This document shows positions 1 to 8,489 of a DNA stretch of 64,000 nt, piece by piece (the first letter of the stretch is position 1; every line of letters starts with the position of its first letter). Position numbers and translations under genes: made by a program. Under the pieces are notes generated by a model. That model ran no database searches. It saw only the letters and a program-made list of their open reading frames with translations, and was not told the origin of the DNA. Source of the DNA: Victivallaceae bacterium (GTDB lineage Bacteria; Verrucomicrobiota; Lentisphaeria; Victivallales; Victivallaceae); NCBI GenBank assembly GCA_016292515.1, contig JAEDIJ010000006.1, forward strand, positions 21,268 through 85,267. The letters run 5' to 3'.

Positions 1-1
1 T

Positions 2-409
2 CCCGAACTTTTTATGATCGAAACGGCATTGGAGTTGAAATTGAAACAGCAGAAACTGGAAAAATTTCAGCTTGATCCGTTGAACCGTTTTTTGCGTGAA
101 AGTTGCGCCGCGCTCGGCGCGGTGGCGACGATCCCGGCGGAAAAAGCGCATGATTCCATTTTGCATCTGCACTTCCCCGGCAAACAGGGGGCGATCCTGG
201 TGCGGATGCTTTCCGACGCCGATATCATGGCTTCGGCGGGGAGCGCGTGCGCTTCCGAGAGCGATCAGCCCAGTCCGGCGATGCTCGCGCTCGGATTTTC
301 CCGCGAGGAAGCATACAGCGGTTTGCGTTTGAGTTTTTCGCTTGCCAACAAAATGAATGAAGCGGAGCGTTTCGTCACGGCATTGGGTGAAGTGCTCCGC
401 CGTTATTAA
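2..409 (+). CDS. Cysteine desulfurase (NifS/IscS-like), C-terminal part
   Basis: The reading frame is open from the window edge, so the true start lies outside and only the last ~135 residues are seen. The segment SAGSACAS is the active-site loop of class V PLP cysteine desulfurases; its Cys accepts the sulfur of cysteine as a persulfide. The following LALGFSREEAYSGLRLSFS matches the family's conserved LGxxxxxAxxxxRxSxG region. Iron-sulfur cluster or tRNA thiolation roles both remain possible, and the subtype cannot be told from this part. The rseP start follows 19 bases after the stop, so the gene probably leads the rseP-ispG operon. IspG, two genes on, is itself a 4Fe-4S enzyme. Confidence 0.85.
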   Translation, partial: PELFMIETALELKLKQQKLEKFQLDPLNRFLRESCAALGAVATIPAEKAHDSILHLHFPGKQGAILVRMLSDADIMASAGSACASESDQPSPAMLALGFSREEAYSGLRLSFSLANKMNEAERFVTALGEVLRRY

Positions 410-428
410 AAGAAAGGTTTTTACTGCG

Positions 429-2048
429 ATGTCCTCATTTTACGATCTCCTGCTCAACATCGGAGCCATTCTCTTCGTGATTTTTTCTCTCGGGTTCTGT
501 ATTTTTATTCACGAATTCGGTCACTTCGTCGCGGCGAAGTGGCGCGGACTGCACGTCGATGCTTTTTCTCTCGGATTCCGTCCTTTCTGGCGGAAAACTT
601 TTCGCGGCGTCGAGTACCGGCTCGGATATCTGCCTTTCGGCGGCTACTGCGAGATCCCTCAGATCGACGCGACGGGCGATGTGCCCAAAGCGGCGGACGG
701 TCGCGAACTGCCGCGCGCCAAGGCATTTGACCGCATCGTCACGGCATTGGCGGGTCCCGGATTCAATCTGCTTTCCGGCTTGCTGATCGCCGTCGTCGTC
801 TGGGTGGTCGGGATCCCGCAGACCTCGCCCAAAATGCGCGAGATGACCGTGCGTGTGATCGACCCGACCGGGCCCGAATACGCCGCCGGATTGCGGGTCA
901 ACGACCGCATCGTCGAAGTGAACGGCAAAAAATTTCAGTACACTTGGAAAGAATTTCTGGAAGAAAATTTCTACGCCGTCGATCAGATGGAATTGACCGT
1001 CCTCCGCAATGGCGAAAGGCATAAGATCGTTTACCGTCCGCGTCCCAATTCCCGCTTGGAAAACATCGCGGCGCCGAGTTTCGCCGTCGTCATCCCGATC
1101 GAACTTGTGCCGGAGCGCGGCGGCATCGCCGAAAAAGCGGGCATTCGCGCCGGCGATATCGTGATCTCCGTCGACGGCAGGGATATCCGCGACTTCACCG
1201 ATTTTCAACTGGCGTTGAACCGGGCGGACGGCAGAGCGGCGGAGATCCTCGTGCGCCGCGGCGATGCGGAGAAAAAAATCACCGTCTCGCCGAAGCGGCT
1301 TTCACAAGAGGGCAGGGCGATGCTGATGATCTTAATGTCGGAAACGGGGAACGGTGCTGAAGTCCAACCTGCCGACCCCGACGGTGCCGCCGCCCGTGCC
1401 GGGATCCCCTCCGGCGCGACGCTGTTGCGCATCGGCGGCAAAAAAATCACGACTTGCGCCGACGTTTCCGCGGCGTTGGCGGACAATCGCGGGACGCCCG
1501 TCGAGATCACCTGGCAGGACGGCACCGGCATCGTTTCCGCCAGCGTGACCCCGGAATACCTCTATTCCTGCGGCATCGATGTCCAGATGATGTCGATCGA
1601 CCATCCGACGCCGTGGGCGCAACTTGTCGGTACCTGTCAGATGAGCTGGCGCAGTCTCCGCGGCATCGCCGTCGGCATCGGGCATAAACTCGGCTGGACG
1701 GAAAAGCAAAGTTCTCTCAAAGTCGGTCATATGTCGGGACCGCTCGGCATCGGAATGGTCTTGTACGACTCGGTGCGTCACGGCTCGATCGCATTCGCGC
1801 TTTACTTCGTCGTCGTGATCTCGTTCGCGCTGGCGATCTTCAATCTGCTGCCGCTTCCGGTACTCGACGGCGGGCATATCTTTTTCGGCGTGATCGAAGC
1901 GGTTTTCCGCCGTCCGCTGCCGACGTGCGTCATCCGTTATATGTCCTACATATTTATGATTTTATTGCTCGCGCTGATGCTCTTTGTGACTTTTGCCGAC
2001 GGCAAACGTTTTTATCATAAATATATTCCCGTGGAGAGCAAAAAATGA
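429..2048 (+). CDS. rseP: RseP-type site-2 membrane zinc protease
   Basis: Encodes 539 residues of an M50 intramembrane metalloprotease that cuts membrane-bound regulators such as anti-sigma factors. HEFGH (residues 28-32, inside the first hydrophobic helix) supplies the zinc ligands and catalytic Glu, and LPVLDGGH near residue 480 supplies the third ligand. Between them lie PDZ-like segments, at least two with the GIxxGD pattern (for example KAGIRAGDIVISVDG). A hydrophobic helix closes the C-terminus. The family is usually ~450 residues, so the extra length is in the PDZ region. The ATG at 429 follows AGAAAGG at 411-417; an in-frame upstream start at 357 would overlap the desulfurase and add a non-membrane stretch. 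The stop overlaps the ispG start by 4 bases. The substrate is unknown. Confidence 0.93.
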   Translation: MSSFYDLLLNIGAILFVIFSLGFCIFIHEFGHFVAAKWRGLHVDAFSLGFRPFWRKTFRGVEYRLGYLPFGGYCEIPQIDATGDVPKAADGRELPRAKAFDRIVTALAGPGFNLLSGLLIAVVVWVVGIPQTSPKMREMTVRVIDPTGPEYAAGLRVNDRIVEVNGKKFQYTWKEFLEENFYAVDQMELTVLRNGERHKIVYRPRPNSRLENIAAPSFAVVIPIELVPERGGIAEKAGIRAGDIVISVDGRDIRDFTDFQLALNRADGRAAEILVRRGDAEKKITVSPKRLSQEGRAMLMILMSETGNGAEVQPADPDGAAARAGIPSGATLLRIGGKKITTCADVSAALADNRGTPVEITWQDGTGIVSASVTPEYLYSCGIDVQMMSIDHPTPWAQLVGTCQMSWRSLRGIAVGIGHKLGWTEKQSSLKVGHMSGPLGIGMVLYDSVRHGSIAFALYFVVVISFALAIFNLLPLPVLDGGHIFFGVIEAVFRRPLPTCVIRYMSYIFMILLLALMLFVTFADGKRFYHKYIPVESKK

Positions 2049-3136
2049 AGCGGCGTCAAACCCGGCAGATTTATTTGGGCAAAGTCGGCATCGGTTCCGA
2101 TTTTCCCGTTTCGGTACAATCGATGGCGACCGTCCCGGTCGCGGAAACCGACCGTCTGATCGCGCAGGTCGAAAGACTTGCCGCGCGCGGATGCGATATC
2201 GTGAGGATCGCGCTCGACTCGGTCGAAGAAGCTCCGCTTTTTGCGGAAGTCTGCCGCGCCTCGCGCGTCCCCGTCGTCGCCGATATCCAGTTCTGCGCCG
2301 CCGCCGCCGCCGCCGCGATCCGCGCCGGAGCGGCGGGCGTGCGCGTCAACCCCGGACTTTTTCACGACGACGCCGAGTTGGAAGCGATGGCGCGTCTCGC
2401 TGTCGACAAGGGCGTCGCCGTCCGCGTCGGCGCCAATTCCGGCAGTATCGGCAAAGCCGCGGTCGAAAAGAAAATGGCAAACGGCATTTCTTTTACCGAT
2501 GCGCTCGGCTCCGCTCTGGTCGAGGGAGCGTTGCGCCAGTGTGAGAAACTGGAATCTTTCGGCTTGTCCGCGATCAAAGTCGCCGTCAAGGCGAGCGACG
2601 TCGGCGTGACACTTGCCGCATACCGCGAATTTGCCGCGCGCACCGATTATCCGCTTCACGTCGGCGTGACGGAAGCCGGTACGCCCGCGATGGGGATCAT
2701 CAAATCCAGCGTCGGCATCGGAACTTTGCTCAACGAAGGCATCGGCGATACGATCCGCGTCAGTCTGACCGCGCCGCCGGAGGAGGAAGTGACCGCCGCG
2801 ATCCGCATTCTCGAAGCGTGCGGTCTGCGGGAGTCCTCCCCCGAGATCGTCAGTTGTCCCACTTGCGGGCGTACCGAAGTCAATCTTTTTTCTCTCGCGC
2901 AAAAAGTCGAAGCGATGATCGACGAGATCAAAGCCTCCGGCAAAAAGATCGCCGTCAAAAAAATCGCCGTGATGGGATGTCCCGTCAACGGCCCCGGCGA
3001 AGCCCGCGAAGCCGATTTCGGCATCGCCGGCAGCCGCAACGGCAGCGTCCTCTTTTTTTCACACGGCAAAACGATCGGCGTTTTCAACGAAGACGAAGCC
3101 TTGCGCCAATTGCGCGCCGCGATCGAAACAAAATGA
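2045..3136 (+). CDS. ispG: 4-hydroxy-3-methylbut-2-enyl diphosphate synthase (IspG/GcpE)
   Basis: A 363-residue cytoplasmic 4Fe-4S enzyme of the non-mevalonate (MEP) isoprenoid pathway, turning methylerythritol cyclodiphosphate into HMBPP. The N-terminal TIM-barrel start (VSVQSMATVPVAETD) and the C-terminal cluster motifs SCPTCGRTEVNLF and MGCPVNGPGEAREADFG carry the expected cysteines. The length matches the short bacterial form without the large insert seen in plants and chlamydiae. ATGA overlap with rseP indicates translational coupling, as in many bacteria where isoprenoid and envelope genes share operons. Confidence 0.96.
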   Translation: MKRRQTRQIYLGKVGIGSDFPVSVQSMATVPVAETDRLIAQVERLAARGCDIVRIALDSVEEAPLFAEVCRASRVPVVADIQFCAAAAAAAIRAGAAGVRVNPGLFHDDAELEAMARLAVDKGVAVRVGANSGSIGKAAVEKKMANGISFTDALGSALVEGALRQCEKLESFGLSAIKVAVKASDVGVTLAAYREFAARTDYPLHVGVTEAGTPAMGIIKSSVGIGTLLNEGIGDTIRVSLTAPPEEEVTAAIRILEACGLRESSPEIVSCPTCGRTEVNLFSLAQKVEAMIDEIKASGKKIAVKKIAVMGCPVNGPGEAREADFGIAGSRNGSVLFFSHGKTIGVFNEDEALRQLRAAIETK

Positions 3137-3279
3137 CGCAATGGGAGCACGAGAGGCTGGTTCGCCTCCGCCAAGACTATGCCGCGCCCGATTGCCCGAT
3201 GGGCGAGGCTCTCACGCTGATGTTTGTCTCGCCCTGCCGGGCGAAATAAAGGCGGAAACGGACGATAACGGACCAAAAG

Positions 3280-3334
3280 GTCCGTTAATGTCGGTTTTGT
3301 CCGTAAATGTCCGTAGAGGATGACAACGCAGTTG
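3280..3334 (+). repeat. Dispersed intergenic repeat, copy A
   Basis: This 55-base stretch is matched in inverse orientation at 46576-46630 with only a few mismatches. The shared core includes TGTCGGTTTTGTCCGTAAA followed by GATGACAACGCAGTTG. Both copies lie between genes, next to terminators. Confidence 0.75.
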
Positions 3335-3370
3335 CACTGCTCCCCGACCGGAATGTCGAAATATCAATAA

Positions 3371-3410
3371 AAAAAAGGCGTTGCCCAACTTGACAACAAC
3401 CCTTTTTTTT
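3371..3410. terminator. Probable bidirectional terminator
   Basis: A-rich, then GG-GTTG ... CAAC-CC, then a run of T, placed between the convergent ispG and symporter genes. The stem is short and imperfect. Confidence 0.45.
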
Positions 3411-3424
3411 CTGTTTTTTCTTTT

Positions 3425-4957
3425 TTATTCGTCGATCCGTTTCCCCGTATCGCGCTGGGTGATGACTTCACCGAGGTGGATCAACACGAAGCAGAGGATG
3501 CCGGAAACAAATCCGTAGACGGCACCGCAGGTCTGGGCGCGTTCAAAGAGATCGCTGTTGAGCAATTCTTCAAACGGCATATTGCTGCCGCAGGTGCTGA
3601 CAAAGGTGTAGAAAAGCCACACCACCGTCGACGTGATCATCACGGTCCAGACGCAGGCTTTGCCGGTCTTGGGCGCGTAGAGCGCGATCATCACCGGCAG
3701 GAAAACGACGACCAATTGACTTGTCCAGCAGTTGATCATCAGTGCGTAAATGCTCTTGCAGGTAAAGGCGAGCAGGGTCGAAATGATCAGCAGGATGATC
3801 GTGACGATGCGGGTGCGGAACAACATGCTTTTGTCGTCGTCGGCGGGGAACCACGCTTCGATGATGTTGCGTACGAGCAACGAGGAACCGGCGAGCAATG
3901 AACTGTCGGCACTGCTCATGATCGCCGAGATCAGCGCGGCGAGGAAAAGCGTCATCAGGACGGGGTGGAGATTTCCGAGGATCGTGATCGCCATCCGCGG
4001 CATCACCTGATTGCTGTCGGCGATATCGGTGCCGAGAATGAAACGGGCGGTGAAACCGATCGTGATCGGAATGACGCCGATCATCAGATAGAGAAAGCCG
4101 GAAAGCACCGAACTTGAAATCGCGACCTGCTCGTCGCGGCTGGCGAGGGAACGCTGGATCAAGTCCTGACCGACCATACAGCCGAGTCCCATAATGATCC
4201 ACGTACCGATATAGTAGGTCACATCGTTGATCGACTTGGGGCTGCCCCAACCGATCGAGAGATCGCCGGGATTGAGCCGGTCGACGACCGCGTTGAGCCC
4301 GCTCGCCTGCGAAATGGCAAAGGGCATGATGATGACAAGTCCGATGATGAGCAAGCCGACTTGAAGCACGTCGGTGAGCGTCACCGCCCACATTCCGCCG
4401 CCGACCGTGTAGAGCAATACGACGATAGCACCGATCATCGTGCCCCAAAAGACGGAAATGCCGGTCAGGATATGGAGGATCGTTCCCATTCCGAGCACCT
4501 GCGCGGCGATCCAGCCGATGTAGACGGGGAGCATCCAGATCGAAGCGTAGACTCCCGCGCCCTGACCGAAGCGGTTGACGATGATGTCGGTGACCGTCAT
4601 GCAGTTGTGTTTGCGGAGCAAACCGACGATGAAAATGCCGGCGAGCAAAAGACTGATCGCGCCGCCGAAAGGATCGGCGATGACGCCGCGGATGCCGCCC
4701 TCATAGACGGTCGCCGCCACGCCCATACTGGAACCGGCGCCGAACCACGTCGCGAGCAACGTCGCCGTCGCCATCCAGAGCGGCAGGCGTCTGCCCGCCA
4801 CGAGGAAATCTTTCATCCCGTTGATTTTTCGACTCGACCAAAAACCGATCCCGAGCAGGACGACCATGTAGACGGCAATGCCGACCCACAACATCACTTT
4901 TGCCGGGTGATCGAGTTCCATCGATCCCGCCGCTGCGAGCAGAGAGAAATTGTTCAC
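3425..4957 (-). CDS. Sodium:solute symporter (SSS/SLC5 family)
   Basis: A 510-residue membrane carrier with about 13 hydrophobic segments and the early family pattern GFWSSRKINGMKDFLVAGRRLP, followed by TATLLATWFGAGSSMG, typical of the SSS fold that couples Na+ to uptake of sugars, amino acids or carboxylates. The LeuT-fold core continues through DVLQVGLLIIGLVI and the Ser-rich ISAIMSSADSSLL helix, where a Na2-site serine is expected. The substrate cannot be assigned from sequence. The gene stands alone with its own promoter and a ~236-base structured leader that suggests conditional expression. Confidence 0.92.
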   Translation of the reverse strand: MNNFSLLAAAGSMELDHPAKVMLWVGIAVYMVVLLGIGFWSSRKINGMKDFLVAGRRLPLWMATATLLATWFGAGSSMGVAATVYEGGIRGVIADPFGGAISLLLAGIFIVGLLRKHNCMTVTDIIVNRFGQGAGVYASIWMLPVYIGWIAAQVLGMGTILHILTGISVFWGTMIGAIVVLLYTVGGGMWAVTLTDVLQVGLLIIGLVIIMPFAISQASGLNAVVDRLNPGDLSIGWGSPKSINDVTYYIGTWIIMGLGCMVGQDLIQRSLASRDEQVAISSSVLSGFLYLMIGVIPITIGFTARFILGTDIADSNQVMPRMAITILGNLHPVLMTLFLAALISAIMSSADSSLLAGSSLLVRNIIEAWFPADDDKSMLFRTRIVTIILLIISTLLAFTCKSIYALMINCWTSQLVVVFLPVMIALYAPKTGKACVWTVMITSTVVWLFYTFVSTCGSNMPFEELLNSDLFERAQTCGAVYGFVSGILCFVLIHLGEVITQRDTGKRIDE

Positions 4958-5002
4958 TTCGTTTTCTTGTCCCTATTTTTTTGTTGGTTGATTTTGAGGG
5001 TG

Positions 5003-5098
5003 TAAAAAACCGGCATCACGCCCGAATGGCTGAAGCCGGTTGAACAATCAAGACAGGACGGGAAAGCACGGCGCTCCTCCCGGCGTGCGAAGCCGGTA
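5003..5098 (-). promoter_or_regulatory. Attenuator-like leader of the SSS symporter gene
   Basis: Read on the minus strand, the leader carries ACCGGCTTC twice (5090-5098 and 5032-5040). The second copy forms a 7-base-pair hairpin with GCCGGTT, followed by a run of T (5041 down to 5003), which looks like an intrinsic terminator inside the 5' UTR. The first copy could pair with the same GCCGGT arm and disrupt the terminator. No known riboswitch class was recognised. Confidence 0.45.
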
Positions 5099-5200
5099 GT
5101 ATTTCTGCACAGTTTTTGCGAACTGCGTCATACTGAAACGGGATGCCGCAAACATCATTGATTTTTCCCTGTTTTTATCGTTGCCTTTGAAAAACATCAT

Positions 5201-5228
5201 AATATAGGACTTTTTTCCGGAATTTCAA
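5201..5228 (-). promoter_or_regulatory. Promoter of the SSS symporter
   Basis: Minus-strand TTGAAA (5223-5228), 16-base spacer, TATATT (5201-5206). The predicted start near 5193 gives a leader of ~236 bases. Confidence 0.65.
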
Positions 5229-5268
5229 TCCGGATTGTCCTTTGTGTGGCCAAAAAAAGGAAAATTTT

Positions 5269-6384
5269 TTATTCCACGCACAAATTGTCGTCGATCGCGG
5301 TGAAGTTCGTTACCGTGCCGTCCGTACCGAGATAAAGCAAGTCTTCCTGCCGGACGCCGCCCCATTCGGGATAGTAGACACCCGGCTCCACGGTGATGAC
5401 TTCGCCGCCTGCAAGTTTTTTCGCATTGCGGGAGGAAAGGCGCGGCGTTTCGTGGATGTCCAGCCCGACGCCGTGACCGAGGCTGTGAAAAAATCCGAAG
5501 TTTCCGGCGTCGTTGCACCCCGTGAAAAAACCGTGTTTTTCCAATATCGCATTGGCGGCGAGATGGATCTCCGAGGGGATCGCGCCGACGGCGAGGAGCG
5601 AGATCCCGCGTTTTTTCGCTTCGCATACGGCGGAATGCGCTTTTTTGACGATATCGGGGGCTTTGCCTTTGACGAGGGTGCGGGTCATATCGCCCCAGTA
5701 ACCCGTCGTCTGGCTTTTGGGGAAAATATCGAGGACGATCGGCGTGCGGGCGAAAAGTTGCCCCGAACCCGCATTGTGAGGCTGTGCGCTCTGCCTGCCT
5801 CCGGCGCAGATCGTGCCGGTCGGGAGCATCCCGGCGCGGAGCATCGCCGCGTCGATCTCGGCGCGCAGGATCTCGCTCGTTAAAGCATTCCCCTGCCAGA
5901 TCAGTTTGCCGTCGTCGGCGACGGAGGCTTCGCCGAGGACTTCGCGGCCGCGCAGAAATCCTTTGATCGCGCCGCGTTCGCTTTTTTCGATCATCGCCGC
6001 TTCGTCGGGCGTCTTGAATTCCCGTTGCGGAAAAAACGCCCCCTCTTTCACGGCGACGGAAATCCCCTCCTGCCGGAGTTTATCCGCCCAGAGGAGCGGA
6101 AAATTTCCGGGGACGAGAAAACCGTCGATGCCGAAACGCGCCTTGATGTTTTGAAATACTTTCATCCGGTCGGGACCGCCGAGATCGCACTCCGCGAGGA
6201 CGCGGCAGTTTTTGCCCGCGGAGGCTTTCGCCCGGTCGTATTCGAGTTCGGACATCACGGCGTAACTGACGCCGTCGACCTGAAACAAAATGAAGTCATC
6301 CGGAGTCGAAAATCCGGCGGCGTAGCGCATATCGGGGGAAGTTTCGCCCGATGCCAGCAAAAGAAGCGCGAGGTTTTTCATCAT
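5269..6384 (-). CDS. M24 family Xaa-Pro peptidase
   Basis: A 371-residue member of the creatinase/prolidase-like M24 metallopeptidases. The C-terminal pita-bread domain shows all five metal ligands in order: D in VLDIFPK, D in WGDMTRT, H in HSLGHGVGLDIHE, E in VEPGVYYP and E in VRQEDLL. The N-terminal domain (about 1-150) is creatinase-like. It should release N-terminal residues preceding proline in the cytoplasm, as part of peptide recycling; no signal peptide is seen. Length is typical of PepQ/YpdF-like enzymes, and the exact subtype is uncertain. The first of two adjacent ATGs is used. Divergent from the exonuclease gene. Confidence 0.9.
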   Translation of the reverse strand: MMKNLALLLLASGETSPDMRYAAGFSTPDDFILFQVDGVSYAVMSELEYDRAKASAGKNCRVLAECDLGGPDRMKVFQNIKARFGIDGFLVPGNFPLLWADKLRQEGISVAVKEGAFFPQREFKTPDEAAMIEKSERGAIKGFLRGREVLGEASVADDGKLIWQGNALTSEILRAEIDAAMLRAGMLPTGTICAGGRQSAQPHNAGSGQLFARTPIVLDIFPKSQTTGYWGDMTRTLVKGKAPDIVKKAHSAVCEAKKRGISLLAVGAIPSEIHLAANAILEKHGFFTGCNDAGNFGFFHSLGHGVGLDIHETPRLSSRNAKKLAGGEVITVEPGVYYPEWGGVRQEDLLYLGTDGTVTNFTAIDDNLCVE

Positions 6385-6422
6385 TCAAGTTGCAGTTTGT
6401 TTCCGTGAAATGTATATTAAAT

Positions 6423-6451
6423 AATGTAGCCTTTGCCTTGTGATGATACAA
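6423..6451 (-). promoter_or_regulatory. Promoter of the M24 peptidase gene
   Basis: Minus-strand TTGTAT (6446-6451), 17-base spacer, TACATT (6423-6428), with ~35 bases to the start codon. Confidence 0.6.
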
Positions 6452-6482
6452 ATGAAATCGGCAAAATTTTTCAGGATATGCG

Positions 6483-7031
6483 ATGAGAAAACAGTGGTTC
6501 GAGTGCGGTCCTTTTACCGTCTTTGACTTGGAAACGACCGGAATGAGTCCCGTGACCGACCGGATCGTCGAGATCGGTGCCGTGCGGGTGGATTCCGACG
6601 GCTCCCGGCGGGAATTCAAGACGCTGGTCAATCCGCGCCGTCCGATCCCGCGTTGCGTCACGCAGATCCACCACATCGACGACGCGATGGTGGCGGACGC
6701 TCCTTGTTTTGCCGAGATCGGGCGGGATTTTCTCGATTTCGCCGCGGGGTCGGTACTGGTCGGGCACAATGTCCGTTTCGACCTCAGTTTTTTGCAGGAA
6801 AGCCTGAATCGCGAAAATCTGCCGCTCTGGGGCGGCAAAACGATGGATACGATCAAACTGCTCCAAAAGACGCATCCCGGGCTGATCTCCTACCGCTTGC
6901 AGTATCTGCGCAACATTTTTCAGCTTGACGACGTTTCGGAACTCGGCGCGCACCGCGCGGGCGCGGACGTCGAGTGGACGGTGCAACTGCTTGCCATCGC
7001 GGTGGAAAGATTGCTGAAAAATCAGGGGTGA
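6483..7031 (+). CDS. DnaQ-like DEDDh 3'-5' exonuclease
   Basis: A 182-residue exonuclease with the three Exo motifs: FDLETTG (Exo I, residues 15-21), HNVRFDLSFL (Exo II) and HRAGADVEWT (Exo III with the catalytic His and Asp). This is the fold of the DNA polymerase III epsilon proofreading subunit, and similar stand-alone proteins act in repair or as RNase T-like enzymes. It ends shortly after the exonuclease domain and lacks the longer tail by which E. coli epsilon binds the polymerase, so a replicative proofreading role is likely but not proven. It is transcribed away from the peptidase. Confidence 0.88.
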   Translation: MRKQWFECGPFTVFDLETTGMSPVTDRIVEIGAVRVDSDGSRREFKTLVNPRRPIPRCVTQIHHIDDAMVADAPCFAEIGRDFLDFAAGSVLVGHNVRFDLSFLQESLNRENLPLWGGKTMDTIKLLQKTHPGLISYRLQYLRNIFQLDDVSELGAHRAGADVEWTVQLLAIAVERLLKNQG

Positions 7032-7164
7032 TTGCCAAAGTTAACGATGTTTGCATCTTTTGCCGAAAAATGCAACGATCTGCCGGATAGTGGATTTTTT
7101 TTGCGGATTTTTATGATATAGTATATGTCAGCAGGAGAAAACCTCAAAAGGAGCGCGAAATCAA

Positions 7165-8460
7165 ATGAAAATCGCCTGTTTCAAGGAAAACATTTCACCG
7201 GAAATCGGAGCATACCTTGCCGGATATAACACCATCGATCAGTCGGTGATGAAACTGGATGATCTCTACGCCGTCGGCTTGTGCATCGACGACGGGGAAA
7301 ACCGGGTTTTGCTGGTGAGTTTCGACTTGCTCGGTCTGGACGGGTGGTTCGTCCGGGAAAACCGGAAAAAATGCGCCGACATCCTCGGCATTCCGGAATC
7401 CGCCGTGCTTTTCAGTTGCACGCACACGCATTGCGGTCCTCATACGCGAAGCCTTGCTTCAAAGCCGGAAATGCTCGCTCGCGACTATATGAAAAAATTG
7501 AGCGACATCCTTTGCCGCGCCGTGAAAAATCTCGGAAATTTCCGCGAAGTCGTGCCTTATTTTCACTCCGTTTTGTGCGACGAAAATCAGAATCGCCGCT
7601 ACACTTCGGGCGACAACCGCACGAGCTATACGCCTTTTCGCCGCGAATTTGTGCCGATGCGCACGAATTTCGCCGACAAGGAACTCGGTTCGCTGATGTT
7701 TCTGGAACCGGGCTCCGACCGTCCGGTGTACGTCATCGCCAACTACGCCGCGCATCCGCTTGCCGGACACGTGCCGGGATTGGGGTCGCTCCGTATTTCC
7801 GCCGACTATCCCGGTGCGTTGCGCGATTACGTTACCGCCAATACGGGGGCGGAATGTATGTTCATTTCCGGCGCGGCGGGCGATCTTGTCCCAAAGGAGG
7901 ATGAATTCGGGGACGAGGCTTTCCGCTCGCTCGGCATCCGGCTCGGCAAGCAGGTCATCGGCGGCATCGTCGATGCGTCGCGCAGTCCCCACCGTTACGG
8001 TTTGGAAAACGCCAAAGTCGCTTCGAGTATTTCGACTTTCACCGCGCCGCTGCGCAAAAAATACCGCAACGATCCCGCGAGGCTTCCCGCCGAATACCTC
8101 GGGAGCGATGACGTCACGCTGGAAATCCAATGCGTCGCCGTCGGCGATGTCGTCTTTGTCGGCGTCCCGGGCGAAGTCTGCTGTGAATTGGGGCAGGAAA
8201 TCAAGTGGCACAGCCCTTTCCGCCGTACCTTTATCGCTTATAACTCGACCGCGTACTTTTCTTACATCGGCCCCGCCAATTTTCTGGTTTCCGGCGGCTA
8301 CGAGGCATTCAGTCAGCGCATTTCCTCCCGCGGCGGTTTGAAAATGGTCAACACCGCCGTCGACGCCTTGTGCGATCTGCGTGAAAAACTTTATCCGTCG
8401 GACGATGAAGTTTATCCCGACAACTGCCGCGATACACTGGTCAACATCGAGCGGAATTAG
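7165..8460 (+). CDS. Neutral/alkaline ceramidase-like protein
   Basis: A 431-residue protein matching the N-terminal catalytic domain of neutral/alkaline non-lysosomal ceramidases: CTHTHCGPHT (zinc and active-site region), NYAAHPL (another zinc-ligand His) and FISGAAGDL. The usual C-terminal immunoglobulin-like domain is missing and no signal peptide is seen. Ceramidase activity is therefore doubtful; such cut-down relatives are common in Lentisphaerota and Planctomycetota and may be hydrolases of other amides. The AAAAGGAG ribosome site at 7146-7153 fixes the start. The gene is isolated and converges with nfo. Confidence 0.82.
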   Translation: MKIACFKENISPEIGAYLAGYNTIDQSVMKLDDLYAVGLCIDDGENRVLLVSFDLLGLDGWFVRENRKKCADILGIPESAVLFSCTHTHCGPHTRSLASKPEMLARDYMKKLSDILCRAVKNLGNFREVVPYFHSVLCDENQNRRYTSGDNRTSYTPFRREFVPMRTNFADKELGSLMFLEPGSDRPVYVIANYAAHPLAGHVPGLGSLRISADYPGALRDYVTANTGAECMFISGAAGDLVPKEDEFGDEAFRSLGIRLGKQVIGGIVDASRSPHRYGLENAKVASSISTFTAPLRKKYRNDPARLPAEYLGSDDVTLEIQCVAVGDVVFVGVPGEVCCELGQEIKWHSPFRRTFIAYNSTAYFSYIGPANFLVSGGYEAFSQRISSRGGLKMVNTAVDALCDLREKLYPSDDEVYPDNCRDTLVNIERN

Positions 8461-8461
8461 C

Positions 8462-8489
8462 AAAAAAAGGGAAAAGGCGTTTTACGCCT
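8462..8489 (-). terminator. Terminator of the asd-nfo operon
   Basis: Minus-strand hairpin GGCG-TAAAA-CGCC that includes the nfo stop codon, followed by TTTTCCCTTTTTTT. Confidence 0.55.

Larger units (their letters stand above)
3137..3424. other. Non-coding gap between ispG and the symporter
   Basis: No convincing gene is seen. The gap holds one copy of a 55-base dispersed repeat (3280-3334) and a probable bidirectional terminator (3371-3410). Short open frames here have no recognisable product. Confidence 0.6.

Noticed and set aside
4958..5228. Known riboswitch (TPP, cobalamin, SAM, glycine) before the symporter
   Set aside because: None of the conserved boxes of those classes was found; only the two-hairpin arrangement is supported.
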